From: Spirochaetaceae bacterium
Lineage (GTDB): Bacteria; Spirochaetota; Spirochaetia; Treponematales; Breznakiellaceae
Assembly: GCA_031265635.1 (NCBI GenBank)
Contig: JAISCK010000209.1
Location: 1-8,153, forward strand
Direction: 5' to 3'
Length of the DNA: 8,153 nt
Position numbers and translations under genes: made by a program. The notes beneath the pieces were generated by a model that ran no database searches, was not told the origin of the DNA, and saw only the letters and a program-made list of their open reading frames with translations. The stretch's first letter is position 1. Each line of letters opens with the position of its first letter. Below, one piece after another: positions 6,305 through 8,153 of this stretch.

Positions 6305-7071
6305 AAAAACCGTCCGGGACCAGGGGAACGGCAGGCTCAACAACCCCGCCGCGGCCGGCCCCTCGCAACAAATCAAAACAAGGCCCTGACTGGGAAAAGA
6401 TTTTCCGTTCCCTTAAAGCGTGGCGGAAGGAACCGCAAAAAGCAGACGCCGGAAACCAGAGCGGGGCTTTCGGCCCTCCCTCGGTAAGTACCGTGGCCGA
6501 AGTCTTTAACCAGGACCCCTGGGCAGTGCTTGCCTCGACCATCATAAGCCTGAGAACAAAAGACGAAGTTACCATGCTGAGTTCCCGCGCCCTTCTGAAA
6601 AAGGCCCCCGGCCCCCGGCAGCTTCTTGCCCTTGACGAAAAGAGCATAGCCAAGCTCATCTATCCGGCGGGATTCTACCGGACCAAGGCGGCAAACCTTA
6701 AAAAAATAGCCGCCATCCTGATGGACAAGTATGACGGAAAGGTCCCGTCCGATATGGAAACGCTTCTTGCCCTGCCCGGCGTAGGCAGAAAAACAGCCAA
6801 CCTTGTCCTGACCGAAGCCTTTAACAAGGAAGGTCTCTGCGTTGACATCCATGTACACCGCATCAGTAACCGCAACGGCTGGGTAACAACAAAAACCCCG
6901 GAAGAAACGGAAATGTGCCTGCGGGCGCTGCTCCCCAAAAAATACTGGAAACCCATAAATCCCCTTTTGGTACTGTACGGCCAGAAACTCTGCAGGCCCG
7001 TAAGCCCCTACTGTTCCCGCTGCGTCATCTATGACCAGTGCGGAAAAAGAGGCGTGGATACATCGCGGTAG
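6301..7071 (+). CDS. nth: Endonuclease III, base-excision-repair DNA glycosylase/lyase
   Basis: A 256-residue Nth that removes oxidised pyrimidines and nicks the abasic site. The helix-hairpin-helix LPGVGRKTA is at 158-166 with catalytic Lys164, and the catalytic Asp is Asp182 in VDIHVHR. The iron-sulfur loop has Cys231, 238, 241 and 247 with the exact C-x6-C-x2-C-x5-C spacing, so a [4Fe-4S] cluster is expected. The protein is about 45 residues longer than E. coli Nth. The excess is a basic, Pro/Thr/Ser-rich tail (1-28, seven Lys/Arg and no acidic residue) plus an insert at about 44-60 between the first helix and the second. The helix after it reads ISLRTKDEV, where E. coli has SAQATD; Leu thus replaces the DNA-intercalating Gln. 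I believe the SLRTKDE form occurs in other spirochaetes and deltaproteobacteria. The ATG overlaps the ispF stop. It closes the four-gene run. Confidence 0.94.
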   Translation: MKKPSGTRGTAGSTTPPRPAPRNKSKQGPDWEKIFRSLKAWRKEPQKADAGNQSGAFGPPSVSTVAEVFNQDPWAVLASTIISLRTKDEVTMLSSRALLKKAPGPRQLLALDEKSIAKLIYPAGFYRTKAANLKKIAAILMDKYDGKVPSDMETLLALPGVGRKTANLVLTEAFNKEGLCVDIHVHRISNRNGWVTTKTPEETEMCLRALLPKKYWKPINPLLVLYGQKLCRPVSPYCSRCVIYDQCGKRGVDTSR

Positions 7072-7089
7072 GTTTGCTTACTATAAGAG

Positions 7090-7123
7090 GCTCCCTGCCG
7101 CTCCGCAAGAAGCAGCGGGGAGC
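7090..7123. terminator. Imperfect hairpin between convergent nth and barrel-protein genes
   Basis: GCTCCCTGCCGCT (7090-7102) pairs with AGCAGCGGGGAGC (7111-7123): thirteen positions with one G-U pair and one mismatch around an eight-base loop. It sits in the 63-base gap between two facing stop codons, where a bidirectional terminator is expected. Neither strand has a proper U-tract after the stem: A-rich sequence follows on the plus strand and CTCTTAT on the minus strand. It may act with Rho or protect 3' ends instead. Confidence 0.45.
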
Positions 7124-7134
7124 AAAAACAAGTT

Positions 7135-8151
7135 CTAGAAGGCTTTAACAGTCAGACCGACTCCGATGCTGTGATCGGGGTCTTTCATATCAATAAGGCT
7201 CATTTTATATTGAAAGAAAATATACGCGGCGCCCGGCAGGGCTATATCAACATAGGGAACAACGGCCAGGTTTGCCGTCGTAAAATAATCGGGGCTGTCA
7301 AGTTCGGCTTCCAGACCGGCGGTCAGGGTAGGCGTAAGCCTGTAGGCGACCTCGGGATTAAAGAGCAGCGCGGCGTCTTTTTTCGAATCGCCGTAAACAG
7401 TCTGGGCGGCGCGTAACGATACGGTCAAGGGCCGCATAACCCGGTAGCCGATTTTTTCGTCAATGGTAAAATACCCTATCGTCTCCCAGTCGGCAAATTC
7501 ACCGTACCGTATCTCTATCCCCGCATCGGTGAGATTGTAGATCCCGGTGTAGTTAATGCCGCCGATCACCGTCCCGCTCCCGCTGCGGTCATAGGCGGCC
7601 ACGGCGTTGAATACCGGCGTGATATAACTCGCGCCGAGAACCATGCCGTAACCAAACTCTTCGCCGTCAAAATCAGGGGCGGTGGATTCCCCGGCGCGAA
7701 AAGCCGCGCCTACATTAAGGCCCTCTATGAATTGGGGTTTTAATTCCACCCTGAAACCCCTAAGCTCGTCAAGGACATATTCATTCTCAAGGCTGGTAAC
7801 CCAGACACCGTCGCTTATCTTGCCCATGGAAACGCGAATCTGGCTGTCAAAAAAACTCGCCCATCCGTACGCGCCGTTGAGGGTATAAAAGTTGGCGGCC
7901 GCGTCCCTGAAATCCGTATCCAGTTTAAGGCCGAAACTGTCCCTGGTATAGGTACCGGTTACATTGAACAGCGTCGTACCTTCGGGTTTATGGTGATCAA
8001 CATGATTCATCCTGATAGTCTCATGCGAACTATAATTCCGGGGTATGTACACCTCAAGGCCGGTATAAAATTCACCGTTTAGAACAAGCTGGGCAAAGGC
8101 CCCCGCGGAAAAAGCGGCAAGCAGAACGAAAACAACAAGCACTTTCTTCAT
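7135..8151 (-). CDS. Predicted outer-membrane beta-barrel protein
   Basis: A 338-residue protein read right to left from ATG 8151-8149 to TAG 7137-7135. The N-terminus is a clear signal peptide (KK at 2-3, hydrophobic core 4-14, cleavage after AFA at residue 20). No lipobox cysteine follows, so it is released or inserted in the outer membrane. The mature part is rich in alternating hydrophobic and polar residues with many Tyr, Gly and Asp, as in amphipathic strands, and the chain ends in a phenylalanine after VGLTVKA, the usual signal for barrel assembly by BamA. The segment GKISDGVWVTS at 111-121 and GLNVGAAF near 151-158 look porin-like. I do not recognise a named family. A small histidine cluster (43, 50, 53, 54) lies early in the mature part. 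Its ribosome binding site and promoter lie beyond the right edge. Confidence 0.75.
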   Translation of the reverse strand: MKKVLVVFVLLAAFSAGAFAQLVLNGEFYTGLEVYIPRNYSSHETIRMNHVDHHKPEGTTLFNVTGTYTRDSFGLKLDTDFRDAAANFYTLNGAYGWASFFDSQIRVSMGKISDGVWVTSLENEYVLDELRGFRVELKPQFIEGLNVGAAFRAGESTAPDFDGEEFGYGMVLGASYITPVFNAVAAYDRSGSGTVIGGINYTGIYNLTDAGIEIRYGEFADWETIGYFTIDEKIGYRVMRPLTVSLRAAQTVYGDSKKDAALLFNPEVAYRLTPTLTAGLEAELDSPDYFTTANLAVVPYVDIALPGAAYIFFQYKMSLIDMKDPDHSIGVGLTVKAF

Positions 8152-8153
8152 AA

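Noticed and set aside
1..8153. CRISPR array, tRNA, rRNA, insertion sequence, phage or defence genes
   Set aside because: I saw no regularly spaced repeats, no cloverleaf-like sequence, no transposase motif or terminal inverted repeats, and no defence-type domain in any real gene.

Overview
The window reads as chromosomal DNA of a spirochaete, most likely a Treponema-like gut organism. The reasons are the partial gene at the left edge, which matches a hypothetical-protein family I recall from termite-gut treponemes and Bacteroides; two lipoproteins with relaxed lipoboxes; a signal-peptide-bearing outer-membrane barrel candidate; and a CarD, IspD, IspF, Nth gene run of the kind I associate with Treponema. 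The genus assignment is inference from protein character, not from a marker gene. Coding density is very high and no stretch over about 70 bases lacks a gene. I saw no tRNA, rRNA, CRISPR array, insertion sequence or att site.

Layout: (1) 1-534, plus strand, the 3' end of a conserved hypothetical gene that enters from the left. (2) 539-1306, minus strand, a tryptophan-rich predicted lipoprotein of unknown function, convergent with gene 1 with only four bases between stops. (3) 1307-1371, a short AT-rich divergent promoter region. (4) 1372-2781, plus, a 469-residue helix-rich protein of unknown function, followed 51 bases later by (5) 2833-4518, plus, an OppA-type peptide-binding lipoprotein; these two look like one transcript. 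(6) 4519-4585, a hairpin followed by a near-consensus extended -10 promoter. (7) 4586-7071, plus, a compact four-gene run: carD, ispD, ispF, nth. (8) 7072-7134, a structured spacer between convergent genes. (9) 7135-8151, minus, a predicted outer-membrane beta-barrel protein, complete at its start.

Functionally, the carD-ispD-ispF-nth run couples an RNA-polymerase-binding regulator with two enzymes of the MEP isoprenoid pathway and a base-excision-repair glycosylase. Spacings of nine bases, three bases and a four-base ATGA overlap indicate co-transcription and translational coupling. The two lipoproteins and the barrel protein are envelope components; OppA would capture peptides for an ABC importer whose permease and ATPase genes are not in this window.

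The most notable signal is regulatory: carD has a strong TGn-TATAAT promoter so close to its ATG that the mRNA is predicted to be leaderless, and both divergent starts at 1306 and 1372 also have -10-like boxes almost touching the start codon. I found no clearly novel multi-gene system; the window is mostly ordinary core genome plus two or three genes of unknown function.
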